A stretch of 64,000 nucleotides of DNA from NCBI RefSeq assembly GCF_004345025.1, contig NZ_CP037745.1:1-64000 (forward strand). Direction: 5' to 3'. The position numbers were made by a program, and so were the translations under genes. The notes under the pieces were generated by a model. The model saw only the letters and a list, made by a program, of their open reading frames with translations, searched no databases and was not told the origin of the DNA. This DNA comes from Rheinheimera sp. D18. GTDB lineage: Bacteria > Pseudomonadota > Gammaproteobacteria > Enterobacterales > Alteromonadaceae. Positions 24,139-37,616 of the stretch are shown here, in pieces. Position 1 is the stretch's first letter. Each line of letters begins with the position of its first letter.

Positions 24139-26052
24139 GTGAAACGTATCGTTTTTATGCTGACTAGCCTGCTTTTGACGCCACTATCTATGGCGTCAGT
24201 GTCTTCAGAGGCAGCGTTACGTAATGAGTTTTTACAAGCCGAGCGCCAAATTGGCAGCTTAACTTATGAGCAGGCACAAAAGGTATTAAATAAATTTGCC
24301 AACTATCCGCTGCTTCCTTATTTGGAGCAGCGCCGTTTACAACAGTTTTTAACCGCCGATGAGCGAATAGGCGAGTTTTTAGAGAAAAATAAAGCTACGC
24401 CGGTCGATTGGCCACTGCGTAAACCCTGGTTGCTTGATTTAGCTAAACGGCAAAAAGGCGCAATGTTTTTGTCGCACTATGCCGGTTCAAAAGACGCTGA
24501 ATTAGAATGTTTGGCGCTACGTTTTAAGTTGTCAGCAAAAGATGCTGATCATGCCGTGTTGTGGCCACAGATTGCTAAGTTATGGGTTGTGGGTAAATCT
24601 CAACCTAGCGCGTGTGACCCCTTATTTTCTGCATGGCGCAAAGCTGGGCAGCAAAAAAACGAGCTGGTATGGCAGCGCATAAGTTTAGCAGCTGAAGGTG
24701 GTGATGCGGGTTTAATACCTTATTTAAAAACCCAACTGCCAGCTGAGCAGCAATATCTTGCGGATATGTATCAACAAACTCGGCGTAACCCCGCAGTGAT
24801 TGCGAATAATAAATTTTTCCCGTTAAAAACCATACAAGAGCGTGATATTGCAGCTTATGGTATGAAGCGGCTTATTTGGCGCCACCCAGACCAAGCATTA
24901 AAGGTGTGGCAGAAATTTGTTAATGACCCTTATTTTAGTGCCGGGCAGCGTTTAGATGTGCAGCGGCAGTTTGCCATTGCACTAGCTAGCAAAGGGGATG
25001 ACCGTGCCGCAACGTGGTTTAAAGAGCTGCCAGCTGAATTAATTGATAATACCTTGGCACATTGGCAAGTCAGCCATGCCTTGTCGCAGTTAGATTGGCC
25101 AGAGGTACAGAAGATAATAGAGGCCTTACCCAAAGAGGTTGCTAAAGATACCAGTTGGCAATATTGGCTGGCGCGCTCGTATGAGCAGCAAGGCCAAGTA
25201 GATAAAGCCAAACCGCTGTTTGAAGCGCTAGCATTACAGCGACACTTTTATGGTTTTATGGCGGCAGCTAAAATGGGCTTACCACCTAGCTTAGCGCACA
25301 CACCTGTGGTGGTGTCAGAACAAGAGTTGGCAGGTTTACAACAGCACTCTGCGGTAAAGCGAGCGCAAGAATGGTTGGCTTTAGGCCGGCTAACTGAAGC
25401 AAGGCGAGAGTGGAACTACTTACAGTCTAGTTCAGATGAGCAGCAAAAGCTGGTATCTGCCAAGTTAGCGCATCAGCTACAATGGTATGAAAGAGCAATA
25501 TTTTCTCTGGCCGACGTGGGTTATTGGGATGATGTAGAGTTGCGGTTTCCGTTAGCGTTTCAAACTGAAATTAATCAATCAGCAGCCAAGGCAGAAATAG
25601 ATTCGGGTTGGGCAATGGCAATAGCGCGTCGTGAAAGCTCTTTTATGGCTGATGCTGCATCACCTGTAGGCGCTAGAGGCTTAATGCAGCTGATGCCAGC
25701 TACAGCGCGAGAAATAGCAAAAAAACCGGTGCAGCTAGCGCAGCTAAATAACCCAGCAACTAATATTGATTACGGCACCGATTACCTAAATTACCTAATG
25801 AAACGTAACGATGGCAATTTGCTGATGGCAACCGCGGCCTACAACGCAGGCTATAGTCGAGTAAAGCAGTGGGTGCCCAAAGATTATGCGGTACCGGCCG
25901 ATGTCTGGGTTGAAACCATTCCGTATCGTGAAACCCGAGATTACGTTAAAGCGGTGATGGCGTATTATCAGATATATAATATCAGGCTAAATTCGCCCAT
26001 TGACGTATTTAAACCGCTAACCACAATGCAAATTGGGCTGGTAGTGGAATAA
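24139..26052 (+). CDS. slt: Soluble lytic murein transglycosylase
   Basis: Slt cleaves peptidoglycan glycan strands with formation of 1,6-anhydro-muramic ends, in the periplasm. The 637-residue product (E. coli Slt70 645) has a signal peptide (MKRIVFMLTSLLLTPLSMAS), an alpha-helical superhelical ring, and a C-terminal SLT domain with the catalytic Glu in ARRESSF, GARGLMQLMPATA and TAAYNAGYSRVKQW. The start is GTG at 24139 with a GGGGG run upstream. It is divergent from fadB and 45 bp before pepQ. Confidence 0.94.
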   Translation: MKRIVFMLTSLLLTPLSMASVSSEAALRNEFLQAERQIGSLTYEQAQKVLNKFANYPLLPYLEQRRLQQFLTADERIGEFLEKNKATPVDWPLRKPWLLDLAKRQKGAMFLSHYAGSKDAELECLALRFKLSAKDADHAVLWPQIAKLWVVGKSQPSACDPLFSAWRKAGQQKNELVWQRISLAAEGGDAGLIPYLKTQLPAEQQYLADMYQQTRRNPAVIANNKFFPLKTIQERDIAAYGMKRLIWRHPDQALKVWQKFVNDPYFSAGQRLDVQRQFAIALASKGDDRAATWFKELPAELIDNTLAHWQVSHALSQLDWPEVQKIIEALPKEVAKDTSWQYWLARSYEQQGQVDKAKPLFEALALQRHFYGFMAAAKMGLPPSLAHTPVVVSEQELAGLQQHSAVKRAQEWLALGRLTEARREWNYLQSSSDEQQKLVSAKLAHQLQWYERAIFSLADVGYWDDVELRFPLAFQTEINQSAAKAEIDSGWAMAIARRESSFMADAASPVGARGLMQLMPATAREIAKKPVQLAQLNNPATNIDYGTDYLNYLMKRNDGNLLMATAAYNAGYSRVKQWVPKDYAVPADVWVETIPYRETRDYVKAVMAYYQIYNIRLNSPIDVFKPLTTMQIGLVVE

Positions 26053-27423
<1,371 letters not shown>

Positions 27424-27448
27424 CAGGCCGTAAGGACAGCATTAAGGT

Positions 27449-28900
27449 ATGCAATACCGCTCGATAATCCGGATCTTAGGTTTGCTGATCGCCATCTTTA
27501 GTATCAGCATGGTGCCTCCGGCATTTGTTGCATACTGGTATAAGGATGGTGCCGGCGTACCTTTTTTGCTGTCGTTTGTACTTTGTGTGTTTATCGGCTT
27601 TTTAATTTGGTATCCCAATCGCCAACATAAAGCCGAGTTAAAAGTACGAGATGGTTTTTTAATTGTCGCCTTATTTTGGATCGTGCTAGGCGCCGCTGGG
27701 GCGATGCCGTTTTTATTAGCCAGCAACCTGCAACTGAGTTTAGCCAGCGCGATGTTTGAAGCGTTTTCTGGTTTAACCACTACCGGTGCCACCGTTTTAA
27801 CCGGTATCGAGTTTTTACCCAAAGCTATTTTATATTATCGCGCGCAACTGCAATGGCTCGGTGGTATGGGTATTATTGTACTGGCGGTAGCAATATTGCC
27901 AATGTTAGGTGTGGGCGGCATGCAGCTGTATCGGGCGGAAACGCCAGGGCCGGTAAAAGACAACAAGATGACACCGCGCATTGCCGATACCGCTAAACAC
28001 CTGTGGTATATCTATTTAGCACTAACTTTAAGCTGTACACTGGCGTTTTTTCTTGCTGGTATGAACTGGTTCGACGCTATTTGCCATGCGTTTGCTACTA
28101 TCGCTATCGGTGGTTTTTCTACTTATGATGCCAGTGTTGGTCATTTTCAAAGCCCTTTAATTAACGGCATTTGTGTGGTGTTTTTGCTGCTAAGCGCGGT
28201 TAACTTTCCGCTACACTTTGCTGCGATACGAGGTAAAAGCGTTAGCACCTATTTTCGTGATCCAGAATTTAAAGCCTTTTTAGCTATCCAAGCTACAATT
28301 ATATTTATTTGCTTTGCAACCTTACTATCTACCAATGTGTATAGCAGTGCGGGCGAAGCGTTCGATCAAGCTGCTTTTCAGGCGGTGTCTATTGGCACAA
28401 CCGCAGGGTTTACTACGGCTAACTTTTCCGCGTGGCCACTATTCCTACCAATTTTACTGATGTTTTCTAGTTTTATTGGCGGCTGCGCTGGATCCACCGG
28501 TGGTGGCTTAAAAGTAGTGCGAGTATTGTTATTGTTTTTACAGGGCAAGCGCGAGTTAAATCGACTGATTCATCCGCGGGCGGTATATGCAATAAAGTTA
28601 GGCCGACGGCAAGTTGCTGATCGTATTGTTGAGGCGGTGTGGGGATTTTTCGCTGCTTATGCTTTAGTGTTTTTAGTTATTATGTTGTTATTGTTGCTTA
28701 CTGGGTTAGATAATATTACCGCTTTTACGGCAACGGCGGCCTGTTTAAATAACTTAGGCCCAGGTCTGGGTGAGGTTGCAGCCAACTTTGGTAGTATTCC
28801 CGACGCTAGCAAATGGTTACTCGTTGCTGCCATGGTATTTGGTCGGCTGGAAGTATTTACTTTGTTGGTGCTATTTACGCCGGCATTTTGGAAAGACTAG
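27449..28900 (+). CDS. trkH: Trk potassium uptake membrane protein TrkH
   Basis: TrkH is the ion-conducting subunit of the low-affinity K+ uptake system. The 483-residue product (same as E. coli) has four M1-P-M2 units with selectivity-filter segments such as [38 protein letters not shown] and [12 protein letters not shown]. About ten TM segments are visible. It converges on trkA, the regulatory subunit of the same transporter, and the two stop codons overlap by 4 nt (CTAG). Confidence 0.97.
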   Translation: MQYRSIIRILGLLIAIFSISMVPPAFVAYWYKDGAGVPFLLSFVLCVFIGFLIWYPNRQHKAELKVRDGFLIVALFWIVLGAAGAMPFLLASNLQLSLASAMFEAFSGLTTTGATVLTGIEFLPKAILYYRAQLQWLGGMGIIVLAVAILPMLGVGGMQLYRAETPGPVKDNKMTPRIADTAKHLWYIYLALTLSCTLAFFLAGMNWFDAICHAFATIAIGGFSTYDASVGHFQSPLINGICVVFLLLSAVNFPLHFAAIRGKSVSTYFRDPEFKAFLAIQATIIFICFATLLSTNVYSSAGEAFDQAAFQAVSIGTTAGFTTANFSAWPLFLPILLMFSSFIGGCAGSTGGGLKVVRVLLLFLQGKRELNRLIHPRAVYAIKLGRRQVADRIVEAVWGFFAAYALVFLVIMLLLLLTGLDNITAFTATAACLNNLGPGLGEVAANFGSIPDASKWLLVAAMVFGRLEVFTLLVLFTPAFWKD

Positions 28901-30273
28901 ATAAAAATCGCACTGACTTGAAACAGTTTTTCTACTTCAATAATGTGCTTTTTGTCGACCATAAATAAAATAACATGATCGTTGGTTTCTATAATCATGC
29001 TATTGCTGGCTATTAACACCTCATCACCACGCACTATGGCGCCAATAGCTGTACCCGGTGGTAGTTTAAGCGCGCCAATGGCTTTGCCTACTACCTTACT
29101 GGTGCTGCTATCACCATGCGCTATAGCTTCAATCGCTTCTGCTGCGCCGCGTCTTAGTGAATGCACGTTTACAATGTCGCCACGGCGAATGTGAGTAAGC
29201 AACGCCGAAATGGTCGCTTGCTGTGGTGATATGGCAATATCTATTTCGCCGCCTTGCAATAAATCAACATAGGCACTGCGTTTAATTAGCACCATGGTTT
29301 TTTGCGCCCCCATACGTTTAGCTAACATGGCAGACATAATGTTGGCTTCGTCATCGTTAGTAACCGCAATGAAAACATCAACTTGCTCGATACTTTCTTC
29401 TTCTAACAATTCAGGATCTGAGGCATCGCCAACATAAACTACGGTGTTATCTAGCGCGCTAGACAAAAATTCGGCGCGTTCTTTACCGCGTTCAATTAGC
29501 TTAACGTTGTGGGTTTTCTCTAACGCACGAGCTAAACCAAAGCCAACGTTACCGCCGCCGGCAATCATAATGCGCCGGTAACTGCGCTCTAATTTTTGTA
29601 GTTCACTCATTACCGCGCGAATGTGCTTGGTTGCTGCGACAAAAAATACTTCATCGTCAGCTTCAATGATGGTGGTACCAATGGGCCGAATAGCATGGCC
29701 GCGTCGGTAAATAGTCGCAACCCGGGTTTCTATATTTGGCATGTGCTGTTTTAATGCCGACAACGCATGGCCGACCAATAAGCCGCCATAATAGGCTTTT
29801 ACCGCGACTAAGCTAACTTTGCCGCCGGCAAATTCTACTACCTGCAGTGCGCCTGGGTAATCAATAAGACGACGAATATAATTAGTAACTAAAGCTTCTG
29901 GGGCAATAAAGTGATCTACTGGCATATCGTCTTTATGAAACAATTGCTCACGGTACTTTAGATATTGATTGGTACGAATGCGGGCAATTTTAAGCGGTGT
30001 ATTGAAGATACTATAAGCAACCTGGCAAGCAACGATATTAACCTCGTCGCTGTTGGTTACGGCCACAATCATATCGGCATCTTCTGCGCCGGCCTTTCTC
30101 AACACATCAGGGTGAGAGCTATGGCCGTGCACCACCTGTAAATCAAAACGATCTTGCAGGGCGCGCAGTTTGTCTGCGTCAATATCAACCACAGTAATGT
30201 CGTTTTGTTCTCCTACCAAGTTTTCCGCCAACGTGGCGCCAACTTGGCCTGCACCTAAGATAATAATCTTCAT
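28897..30273 (-). CDS. trkA: Trk system NAD-binding regulatory protein TrkA
   Basis: TrkA is the peripheral cytoplasmic gating ring for TrkH. The 458-residue product (same as E. coli) contains two RCK units, each with a Rossmann NAD site ([13 protein letters not shown] at the start and [14 protein letters not shown] near 237) and a TrkA-C ligand domain. It follows rsmB by 29 nt in the conserved def-fmt-rsmB-trkA order. It is unusual that its own channel gene trkH is convergent and shares the stop region. Confidence 0.97.
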   Translation of the reverse strand: MKIIILGAGQVGATLAENLVGEQNDITVVDIDADKLRALQDRFDLQVVHGHSSHPDVLRKAGAEDADMIVAVTNSDEVNIVACQVAYSIFNTPLKIARIRTNQYLKYREQLFHKDDMPVDHFIAPEALVTNYIRRLIDYPGALQVVEFAGGKVSLVAVKAYYGGLLVGHALSALKQHMPNIETRVATIYRRGHAIRPIGTTIIEADDEVFFVAATKHIRAVMSELQKLERSYRRIMIAGGGNVGFGLARALEKTHNVKLIERGKERAEFLSSALDNTVVYVGDASDPELLEEESIEQVDVFIAVTNDDEANIMSAMLAKRMGAQKTMVLIKRSAYVDLLQGGEIDIAISPQQATISALLTHIRRGDIVNVHSLRRGAAEAIEAIAHGDSSTSKVVGKAIGALKLPPGTAIGAIVRGDEVLIASNSMIIETNDHVILFMVDKKHIIEVEKLFQVSAIFI

Positions 30274-30302
30274 GCTTGCTCGCTATAGTTAACCACAGTG
30301 TC

Positions 30303-31607
30303 TTAATTTGCTGCTTTTAGCAGCCTAGCATAGAAGAAGCCGTCCATATCTTGCTCGCCAGGCAACAACTGCCAACCGTGCGGCTGCTCAGGGCTTTGCT
30401 GAGGCAATAGATCTAGCCTTGCATCGTTATTCTGTTGCAGAAACTGCGTTATTTGCGCGCTGTTTTCTTGTGGTAACACGCTGCAGGTGGCGTACAGTAG
30501 AATGCCACCTGGTGCTAATAACACCCAGCATTGTTGTAGTATACGCTGTTGCAGCTCAGCAAGTGCCGCGATGTCGGCTTTTTTCCTTAACCAACGAATA
30601 TCGGGATGGCGTCTTATCACACCGCTAGCCGAGCAAGGCACATCTAATAAAATACGGTCAAATAGCTGGCCTTGCCACCAGCTATCTGGCGCACTTGCAT
30701 CGGCAGCTATCACTTTGGCAGTTAAACCCAAGCGGGCTAAATTTTCATGCACGCGCAGTAAGCGTTTGGGTTCTTTATCTAAAGCAGTTACTTCTGCCTG
30801 AGGTGCCAGTTCAAGAATATTACAGGTTTTACCGCCAGGTGCGCAGCAGGCATCTAAAATGCGCTGGCCGTCGCTAACTTGCAGTAAGCTGGCCGCGTAT
30901 TGTGCTGCGCCATCTTGCACTGAAAACCAACCCTCGGCATAGCCGGGTAAAGTAGTAACATCTTGCGCTTGTGTTAGCTTAATCGCGGCTGGTAAATCGG
31001 CAACTGGCCGGCTGTACTCGATACCTGCGCGAGTAAGTGCTGCGGCATAATCGGTTGGGTTAACTTTATTTACGTTAACCCTAAGCCATAATGGGGCTTT
31101 TTGCTGGTTAGCTTCTAAGATTTGTTGCCATTGTTGCGGGTAGGCTTGCTGCAATTCGGTAATAAACCAACCTGGGTGGTTAAACTGTACTGCTAGCGGT
31201 GCGTTATCAAAGTCAAACACGGCAGGTTGGCGCTGCACATTACGCAATACGCCGTTAATAAGTTTAGTTAGCGACTGGCCTTTTAATTCACGTGCGGCAT
31301 CAACCGTCTCGCTAATTGCGGCATGATCAGGAATGCGCATAAACTTAAGTTGGTAAATACCAACATAAAGTAAAAACTGCAGCGGCCGTAGCTGCTTGAT
31401 TAGTGGTTTAGTCATCAGCTGATTGCAAACTGCCTCTAACTGCGGCAAGTAACGCATTACGCCAAAGCATATTTCTTGTAATAGGGCTTTATCTAGCGCG
31501 TTATCTAACAAGGCTTGCGCTTTGGGTAAAACGTCTGATAACGACATGCCTTGGTCGACAACATCAAAACAACATTTCGCTGCTATGGCGCGAATATTAC
31601 GGCTCAT
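30303..31607 (-). CDS. rsmB: 16S rRNA m5C967 methyltransferase RsmB
   Basis: RsmB methylates C967 of 16S rRNA. The 434-residue product (E. coli 429) has the N-terminal NusB-like RNA-binding domain and a C-terminal Rossmann SAM domain: [17 protein letters not shown] (motif I), the motif [14 protein letters not shown] (motif IV cysteine) and [14 protein letters not shown] (catalytic cysteine region, motif VI). Its start overlaps the fmt stop by 4 nt (ATGA). Confidence 0.97.
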   Translation of the reverse strand: MSRNIRAIAAKCCFDVVDQGMSLSDVLPKAQALLDNALDKALLQEICFGVMRYLPQLEAVCNQLMTKPLIKQLRPLQFLLYVGIYQLKFMRIPDHAAISETVDAARELKGQSLTKLINGVLRNVQRQPAVFDFDNAPLAVQFNHPGWFITELQQAYPQQWQQILEANQQKAPLWLRVNVNKVNPTDYAAALTRAGIEYSRPVADLPAAIKLTQAQDVTTLPGYAEGWFSVQDGAAQYAASLLQVSDGQRILDACCAPGGKTCNILELAPQAEVTALDKEPKRLLRVHENLARLGLTAKVIAADASAPDSWWQGQLFDRILLDVPCSASGVIRRHPDIRWLRKKADIAALAELQQRILQQCWVLLAPGGILLYATCSVLPQENSAQITQFLQQNNDARLDLLPQQSPEQPHGWQLLPGEQDMDGFFYARLLKAAN

Positions 31608-32560
31608 ATTTTATCGCCAATGATGCTGCCTAGACTAAACCAGTCGGCACGACCATTTAAGAAATCTGCTGCTGGCATAGCTTTTTTACCCGGTGGCTGT
31701 AATTGCGTAATAATTAGTGCACCAGTGGCACAAGCAATACAAATGCCGTGCTTATCGGCGGCTAACACTGTGCCAGGTCCTGCGCTGTGTGCGGTGTCTG
31801 CTACCTTAGCTTGCCATACTTTCACGCTGCCTTGCGCCAGGTTAATGTAACTAACCGGCCAAGGGTTAAAGGCGCGAATTTCACGTGCCAAAGCCTGAGC
31901 GTCTTTATTAAAACTTAGCTCTGCTTCGTCTTTGTGCAGCTTTTCGGCGTAGGTTGCTAAGCTATCATCTTGTGGCTGTGCGTGTTGTTGTAATGCGGGT
32001 AAATTATTTACTGCAGTTAACAAGGCTTGCGGGCCAAGTTGCGCTAATTTGTCATACAAGCTTGCACTGGTGTCGCTGGCTTCAATATTGCAACTAATTA
32101 CACTTAACATGGCGCCGGTATCTAAGCCGGCGTCCATTTGCATAATAGTAATGCCAGTAATGTTATCGCCGGCCCAGATTGCGCGTTGAATAGGTGCAGC
32201 GCCACGCCAGCGCGGAAGCAGCGAGCCGTGCACGTTAATACAACCTAGCTTGGGTATGTCTAGTGCAGCTTGCGGTAATATTAAGCCGTAGGCGACAACA
32301 ATCATTAAATCTGCATTTAGTGCCGCTAATTCAGCCTGCGCAGCGGCCTTTTTTAACGATTTGGGCTGATACACCGCTACGTTATGCGCTAATGCTAACT
32401 GTTTAACGGCGCTAGGTTGCAGCTGTTGGCCGCGACCAGCTGGGCGATCTGGCTGCGTATAAACGGCAACAACTTGATGATTAGAATCTAACAACGCGTG
32501 TAAATGGCGCGCCGCAAAGTCCGGCGTGCCGGCAAAAATAATTCGCAAAGATTGACTCAC
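31604..32560 (-). CDS. fmt: Methionyl-tRNA formyltransferase
   Basis: Fmt formylates initiator Met-tRNA using 10-formyl-THF. The 318-residue product (E. coli 315) has [13 protein letters not shown], the catalytic segment [18 protein letters not shown] with Asn-Val-His before it, and [10 protein letters not shown], followed by the C-terminal oligonucleotide-binding domain. It lies 12 nt after def, its functional partner. Confidence 0.97.
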   Translation of the reverse strand: MSQSLRIIFAGTPDFAARHLHALLDSNHQVVAVYTQPDRPAGRGQQLQPSAVKQLALAHNVAVYQPKSLKKAAAQAELAALNADLMIVVAYGLILPQAALDIPKLGCINVHGSLLPRWRGAAPIQRAIWAGDNITGITIMQMDAGLDTGAMLSVISCNIEASDTSASLYDKLAQLGPQALLTAVNNLPALQQHAQPQDDSLATYAEKLHKDEAELSFNKDAQALAREIRAFNPWPVSYINLAQGSVKVWQAKVADTAHSAGPGTVLAADKHGICIACATGALIITQLQPPGKKAMPAADFLNGRADWFSLGSIIGDKI

Positions 32561-32572
32561 AGTACTTCCTGA

Positions 32573-33088
32573 TTACAGCGCGTGACGCTGCGCCATTTTG
32601 GCTTCTTTTTCTAATTTTTTCCGAATACGGTCACGTTTTAATGGTGACAGGTAATCAATAAATAATTTACCAACTAAATGGTCTAGTTCGTGCTGTAAGC
32701 AAATAGCTAATAAACCATCAGCATTAAGCTCAAACTCTTCGCCATTTTTATCTAAGGCTTTAACCGTTACTTCAGCAGCGCGGTCTACTAATGCGTAGTT
32801 TTGTGGCACCGACAAACAGCCTTCCTCATAGCTAGTTTCACCGCTACGAGTTGAAATTACCGGGTTAATAAATACCATAGGTTCGTTACGGTCTTCAGAA
32901 ATATCAATAACCACTATGCGTTGATGCACGTTAACTTGGGTTGCGGCTAAGCCAATACCGTTTTCGGCGTACATGGTATCTAGCATGTCCGCCACTAATT
33001 GCTTAACCTCAGCCGTCACTTTATCAACCGGAGCGGCTATCGTACGGAGTCTTTCGTCTGGATAATGTAAAACATGTAAAACTGCCAT
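32573..33088 (-). CDS. def: Peptide deformylase
   Basis: Deformylase removes the N-formyl group from nascent proteins using Fe2+. All three motifs are present in the 171-residue product (E. coli 169): [17 protein letters not shown] (metal Cys) and [12 protein letters not shown] (HExxH, two metal His and catalytic Glu). It heads the def-fmt-rsmB-trkA operon, divergent from the LysM gene across 123 bp. Confidence 0.98.
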   Translation of the reverse strand: MAVLHVLHYPDERLRTIAAPVDKVTAEVKQLVADMLDTMYAENGIGLAATQVNVHQRIVVIDISEDRNEPMVFINPVISTRSGETSYEEGCLSVPQNYALVDRAAEVTVKALDKNGEEFELNADGLLAICLQHELDHLVGKLFIDYLSPLKRDRIRKKLEKEAKMAQRHAL

Positions 33089-33211
33089 AATACCTACAAA
33101 AATATGCTTTGTTTCAGGGGTTGTGATATGTTTTAATTTTAGCCATTAATATGCTGTATGAACAGCTTAGTGTACAATAATTACAATAAGATATAGCTCA
33201 AGGATGCAGGC

Positions 33212-34321
33212 ATGCTGAAAAAATTTGCAATTTTGGTCACTCTTATCATTATGAGTGGCTTTTTTAATGTATTGGCGGACGTGCTAAAAATTCGCAATGA
33301 TGCTCCTGCGAGCTATGTCGTTAAAAAAGGCGATACGTTATGGGATATTTCAGCCCTATATTTAAATGAGCCTTGGTTATGGCCACAATTGTGGCAAATG
33401 AACCCGCAAATTGATAATCCACATTTAATTTACCCTGGCGACACACTTACGTTAACTTACGATGCGCAAGGCAGACCGCGTTTGATGGTTAACGAAAATG
33501 CAAAACGCTTATCGCCCGGTATTCGCAAAACGATGAAGGGTGGCGAGGCTGTAAGTACATTGCCATTAAGCATGATTCGTCATTACTTAACTTTTGAGCA
33601 GGCGCTTAGCGAAGAGAAAATTGCTGCGCTGCCTTATGTTTTAGGCTCAAATGCTAACGTAAAAAATTCAGTTGGTGACCACACTATTTATACTAAAGGT
33701 GTTTTGGAACCGGGTGCATCATACGGTGTTTATCGCAAAGGTAAGCCTTATATCGACTTAGAAACGGGTGACTTATTAGGTTACGAAACTACGCTAGTTG
33801 CAACCGCTCGGGCATTTCGTGCGGGTCGTGATGCTACCGACAGCACGCCAATCGAGGCGGCATCACTAAAAGTATTAAGCGTTAAACGCGAGATTAAGCA
33901 GGGTGATAGAGTTATGCCTGCATTAGATGGTCAAGCATTGCCTGCGTTTTTTGTGATGCAAAAGCCAGAGTTTGAAATTAACGGTACTATTATAGACACA
34001 ACGTCAAATCTGCGAGAATTTTCTAAATGGGATATTGTGGTATTAAACCGCGGTAGCTTAAATGAGCTAAAGTCAGGTCATATGCTGGGCATTTATCGTA
34101 ACTCGCCAACAGTTATTGATGGCAAAAATGGCCCTGTTTATGTTGAAGATGCCACTAAATTACAAAAAATGTTCAAAAATTTTGGCGATGACACTATCGC
34201 GTTACCACGAGAAAAAGTCGGCGAGCTAATGGTGTTTAAAGTATCTGAGAATGTTAGCTTTGGTATTGTTACTAAAACTCAACAGCCAATTCGTGTAGGC
34301 GATACTATAGCAAACCTGTAA
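33212..34321 (+). CDS. Secreted LysM-domain protein
   Basis: The 369-residue product has a signal peptide (KKFAILVTLIIMSGFF, cut near VLA) and an N-terminal LysM module (YVVKKGDTLWDIS to LIYPGDTLTLTY, about 35-85), which binds peptidoglycan. The remaining 280 residues are a conserved but functionally unassigned region. In many gammaproteobacteria a gene of this type lies between def and dprA, as here. It is probably periplasmic. Confidence 0.92.
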   Translation: MLKKFAILVTLIIMSGFFNVLADVLKIRNDAPASYVVKKGDTLWDISALYLNEPWLWPQLWQMNPQIDNPHLIYPGDTLTLTYDAQGRPRLMVNENAKRLSPGIRKTMKGGEAVSTLPLSMIRHYLTFEQALSEEKIAALPYVLGSNANVKNSVGDHTIYTKGVLEPGASYGVYRKGKPYIDLETGDLLGYETTLVATARAFRAGRDATDSTPIEAASLKVLSVKREIKQGDRVMPALDGQALPAFFVMQKPEFEINGTIIDTTSNLREFSKWDIVVLNRGSLNELKSGHMLGIYRNSPTVIDGKNGPVYVEDATKLQKMFKNFGDDTIALPREKVGELMVFKVSENVSFGIVTKTQQPIRVGDTIANL

Positions 34322-34344
34322 CCTGCTTTATGGAGCCAGTTTTT

Positions 34345-35436
34345 ATGGATGATATCCGAAACTGGCTCGCTTTAGCCTCTGTGCATGGCCTAGATGGCTT
34401 GAAGTTCCAGCGTCTTAGCGAGCAAATTTCTGTGGCTGAGTTGGTAAAGCAACCCGCCAGCACTTTACGCAATATCGGCTTTACTGAGCGCCAAGCCCAT
34501 ATTTTGGCATACGAAGCGCAAGATAAAGCTGACTATGCACTGTCGTGGCTTAATCAAGCCTGTAATCACCATATACTTACATTTGCCGATCCACTTTACC
34601 CTGCATTACTTAAACAAACTAAACAGCCGCCGTTATTGTTGTTTGTTAAGGGCAACCCGCATGTGTTAGCACAACAGCAGTTAGCGATGGTAGGTAGTAG
34701 GCAGCCAACTCCGACCGGTCGTAAGGTAGCCTTTAATTTTGCTAGTGAACTAAGCCAACAAGGTTATGTTATTACCAGTGGTATGGCGCGAGGTATTGAT
34801 AGCGAAAGCCACAAGGGCGCACTCAGTGTTGGAGGTTTAACTATTGCAGTATTGGGGCATGGTTTAGAGCAAGTCTACCCAGCGAGTAACAAAGCGTTAG
34901 CTGAAGCCATAGTGGAACAGGGAGCGTTAGTGTCTGAATATTTTCCGGATGTACAAGCCAGAGCAGAACTGTTTCCACAGCGTAACCGTATAGTAGTAGG
35001 CCTAAGTATTGGCACTATAGTAGTTGAGGCGGGGCTTAAAAGTGGCACGCTAATTAGTGCTAATTTAGCCGCAGAATATAGTCGGGATGTGTTTGCTGTG
35101 CCTGGACCCATTTACAGCCCGCAATCTGCGGGTTGCCATAGTTTAATCCAACAAGGCGCTAAATTAGTAACCTCAGTGGCCGATATAATAGAGGAGTGGA
35201 GCTTTTTTAATCAAAGCAACATAACTAATGTTACTGAACCAGAAAAAAGTACTGAATTAGACTTGTTTGCCCGTCAGTTGTTGGCTAACGTAGCAGATGA
35301 AGTTACCGCAGTTGACTTAATTGCAGAGCGCAGCGGTTTAGCTGTTGCTGATACAGCTATAGCGTTGTTGCAACTGGAGTTAGCAGGTGAAGTAGCAGCA
35401 GTTCCTGGTGGCTACATAAGAGTGAGGAGTGGCTAA
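34345..35436 (+). CDS. dprA: DNA-processing protein DprA (Smf)
   Basis: DprA protects incoming single-stranded DNA and loads RecA during natural transformation. The product (363 residues from the ATG at 34345, which has GGAG 9 nt upstream; an ATG at 34330 would add five) has a SAM-like N-terminus, the Rossmann DprA core with [14 protein letters not shown] and [16 protein letters not shown], and [11 protein letters not shown], then a C-terminal winged helix. A functional dprA is consistent with uptake of DNA being the route for the insertions in this window. That link is inference. Confidence 0.95.
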   Translation: MDDIRNWLALASVHGLDGLKFQRLSEQISVAELVKQPASTLRNIGFTERQAHILAYEAQDKADYALSWLNQACNHHILTFADPLYPALLKQTKQPPLLLFVKGNPHVLAQQQLAMVGSRQPTPTGRKVAFNFASELSQQGYVITSGMARGIDSESHKGALSVGGLTIAVLGHGLEQVYPASNKALAEAIVEQGALVSEYFPDVQARAELFPQRNRIVVGLSIGTIVVEAGLKSGTLISANLAAEYSRDVFAVPGPIYSPQSAGCHSLIQQGAKLVTSVADIIEEWSFFNQSNITNVTEPEKSTELDLFARQLLANVADEVTAVDLIAERSGLAVADTAIALLQLELAGEVAAVPGGYIRVRSG

Positions 35437-35438
35437 GT

Positions 35439-35912
35439 ATGTTTGATATCCTCGTTTATCTGTTTGAAAACTATATTCATAATGAATCTGATATTTACGT
35501 TAATCATGCCGATCTGACCAAAGAGTTAAGCCGTGCAGGTTTTCATGACGATGATATTTTTAAAGCATTAAAATGGCTTGATAACTTGTCTGCATTGCAG
35601 GAGAGCCATGTTAAACCCTATTTGTCGCACGGTATTTCCAATGCTACCCGCATTTATAGTGCGCCTGAGTTGGCGAAAATGGATGTTGAATGTCGGGGTT
35701 TTTTGCTGTTTTTAGAGCAAATTAATGTATTGGGTGCGTTAACTCGAGAAATGGTAATAGACCGAGTTATGGATCTGGATAGCAATAGTATAAGTTTAGA
35801 GGACTTAAAGTGGGTGGTATTAATGGTGCTATTTAATGTGCCAGGTAATGAATCTGCTTATGCCCAGATGGAAGATTTAATTTTTGAGGAACCAGAAGGG
35901 CCGCTGCATTAA
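35439..35912 (+). CDS. smg: Smg family protein (DUF494)
   Basis: Smg is a small acidic cytoplasmic protein of unknown function conserved beside dprA in gammaproteobacteria. The 157-residue product begins [16 protein letters not shown], as in E. coli (157). It starts 2 nt after the dprA stop, with a GAGGAG ribosome site inside dprA. A GGCCGC/GCGGCC hairpin followed by TTATTTT overlaps its stop. Confidence 0.95.
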   Translation: MFDILVYLFENYIHNESDIYVNHADLTKELSRAGFHDDDIFKALKWLDNLSALQESHVKPYLSHGISNATRIYSAPELAKMDVECRGFLLFLEQINVLGALTREMVIDRVMDLDSNSISLEDLKWVVLMVLFNVPGNESAYAQMEDLIFEEPEGPLH

Positions 35913-35925
35913 GCGGCCTTATTTT
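35899..35925 (+). terminator. Weak hairpin at the smg stop
   Basis: GGCCGC pairs with GCGGCC around the smg stop codon and is followed by TTATTTT. It may partly terminate or protect the upstream transcript; yrdD starts at once after it, so it cannot be complete termination unless yrdD has its own promoter. Confidence 0.4.
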
Positions 35926-36486
35926 ATGACCGACGACTCCGCTCTATTTGCTTTACCACAACAGCAGCAGCTTTGCCCATTATGCCACCAAGCTTTAGCA
36001 ATGAAGTCGGGCAAAAATGGGCCATTTTTGGGCTGTAGTGGCTATCCGGCTTGCCATTATATAAAGGCCTTGCATCCGCATGAAACAACGATTGTAAAGG
36101 TGTTAGAAACCGAAGCTTGCCCACAATGCAGCTCGGCGTTAGCGGTAAAGAATGGCCGCTATGGTATGTTTATTGGCTGCACTAATTACCCTGATTGTCA
36201 CTTTGTGGTTAATGAGCAGCATGAACAGCCCGAAGTTGACAGGCTTGCTTGCCCTAAATGCAAACAAGGGCAGTTGATTGAGCGTACCAGTAAATTTGGT
36301 AAACAATTTTGGGGTTGCAATAATTACCCTAAGTGTAAATTCTTACTCAATGATTCACCGATAGCCGGTGCTTGTTGTCATTGTGGTTTTACGTTACTGA
36401 TTGAGAAGAAGCAGGGTGTGTACTGCGCGGATAAGGGTTGCGGTGAAAAACAACCAGCAGCCGAAGCTGCCGGTATTGATGGCTAG
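35926..36486 (+). CDS. yrdD: Topoisomerase-type zinc-ribbon protein (YrdD)
   Basis: The 186-residue product has three complete topoisomerase I C4 zinc ribbons (CPLCHQAL to [17 protein letters not shown] to [17 protein letters not shown] to CNNYPKCKF) and a fourth partial one at the end (CCHCGFTL). These bind single-stranded DNA in TopA, but no topoisomerase catalytic domain is attached. I chose ATG 35926; an upstream ATG at 35884 would overlap smg. The stop overlaps the convergent purK stop by 4 nt. Confidence 0.92.
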   Translation: MTDDSALFALPQQQQLCPLCHQALAMKSGKNGPFLGCSGYPACHYIKALHPHETTIVKVLETEACPQCSSALAVKNGRYGMFIGCTNYPDCHFVVNEQHEQPEVDRLACPKCKQGQLIERTSKFGKQFWGCNNYPKCKFLLNDSPIAGACCHCGFTLLIEKKQGVYCADKGCGEKQPAAEAAGIDG

Positions 36487-37616
36487 CTTACTCTATCAAC
36501 CATTTGCTGTAATTCAGGAAATGTAGCTTCAGGTAGCAAATTAATTAACTGCGTAAATCTGGCTTTTAATTCTAAGTTATTCGCTGCGGACAAATTAATG
36601 TGGCCCATTTTTCTACCCGGCCTTTTGCTTTTGCCATACCAATGTAAATGTAGCCCTGGCATTGCCAAAATATCTTCCGACACGCTATCTTCACCTAAGA
36701 TATTAACCATTAGGCTCGGCCTGATTAATGCTGTGCTGCCTAAGGGTAAATTACATACGGCGCGGAGGTGTTGTTCAAACTGGCAAACATCGGCACCTTG
36801 CTGTGTCCAGTGCCCCGAGTTGTGTACCCGAGGTGCTATTTCATTAACCAGTAATTTGCCGTTAACATCAAAAAACTCGATTGATAGCACGCCAACATAG
36901 TCTAGTTTATTTGCTATGGCGGTAAACATTTGGCTGGCTTGTTGCTGCAATTGCTCATTTCCTGCCACGGCTAACGACACGCTAAGCACACCATTAACAT
37001 GATGATTTTCGGTTAATGGGTATACCTTTATATCGCCATTAGCGCGGCGAGCACCAATTAAAGACACTTCGCGTTGAAACGGAATAAATCGTTCAGCAAC
37101 AATACTCTGTTGCGGATCTGCAGCTAAAAAGGCGCTGATTTTCTGCCATAAAGCGGCGGTATCTTCGGCCTGCTTTAGCCGCCATTGGCCTTTACCATCG
37201 TAGCCAGCTAGGGCGCTTTTAAATACTAACGGCAAGCCAAGCTTACTAATAGCCTGATTAAAGTCAGCTTCGCTGTTCACTATATGATAAGCCGCAGAAC
37301 CCACGTTAGCGCTATCTAGTAATTGTTTTTCCAGCCGGCGATCGCCACCGGCTTTAATCGCGGTTTCGCCGGGGAAAAATTTGCCACTTTTTTGGCACTG
37401 TTCAAGTATTGCTAGCGGAATATGCTCAAACTCTGCGGTAATTATATCGGCGGCAGCAATAGCATTAGCAAGGCCGGTACCCAAGTTTTGCTGGGTTAAC
37501 GGGTGCACTAGGCTATCGGTATTGACATCATAAGCACTAATGCTGATGTTAAGCGGCGCTCCGGCTAAAGACATCATTCGCGCTAATTGCCCAGCGCCTA
37601 ACACTAATACATTCAT
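36483..37616 (-). CDS. purK: N5-carboxyaminoimidazole ribonucleotide synthase
   Basis: PurK makes N5-CAIR from AIR, ATP and bicarbonate in purine synthesis. The 377-residue ATP-grasp protein (E. coli 355) starts [19 protein letters not shown] and has [10 protein letters not shown], the ATP-grasp core and [17 protein letters not shown]. Its ATG overlaps the purE stop (ATGA), so the two act as one unit, converting AIR to CAIR. Confidence 0.96.
   Translation of the reverse strand: MNVLVLGAGQLARMMSLAGAPLNISISAYDVNTDSLVHPLTQQNLGTGLANAIAAADIITAEFEHIPLAILEQCQKSGKFFPGETAIKAGGDRRLEKQLLDSANVGSAAYHIVNSEADFNQAISKLGLPLVFKSALAGYDGKGQWRLKQAEDTAALWQKISAFLAADPQQSIVAERFIPFQREVSLIGARRANGDIKVYPLTENHHVNGVLSVSLAVAGNEQLQQQASQMFTAIANKLDYVGVLSIEFFDVNGKLLVNEIAPRVHNSGHWTQQGADVCQFEQHLRAVCNLPLGSTALIRPSLMVNILGEDSVSEDILAMPGLHLHWYGKSKRPGRKMGHINLSAANNLELKARFTQLINLLPEATFPELQQMVDRVS

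Noticed and set aside
31880-31895. Third CACGTG-containing parS-like sequence in fmt
   Set aside because: The flanks (ATTTCACGTGCCAAAG) lose the TGTT/AACA ends of parS.
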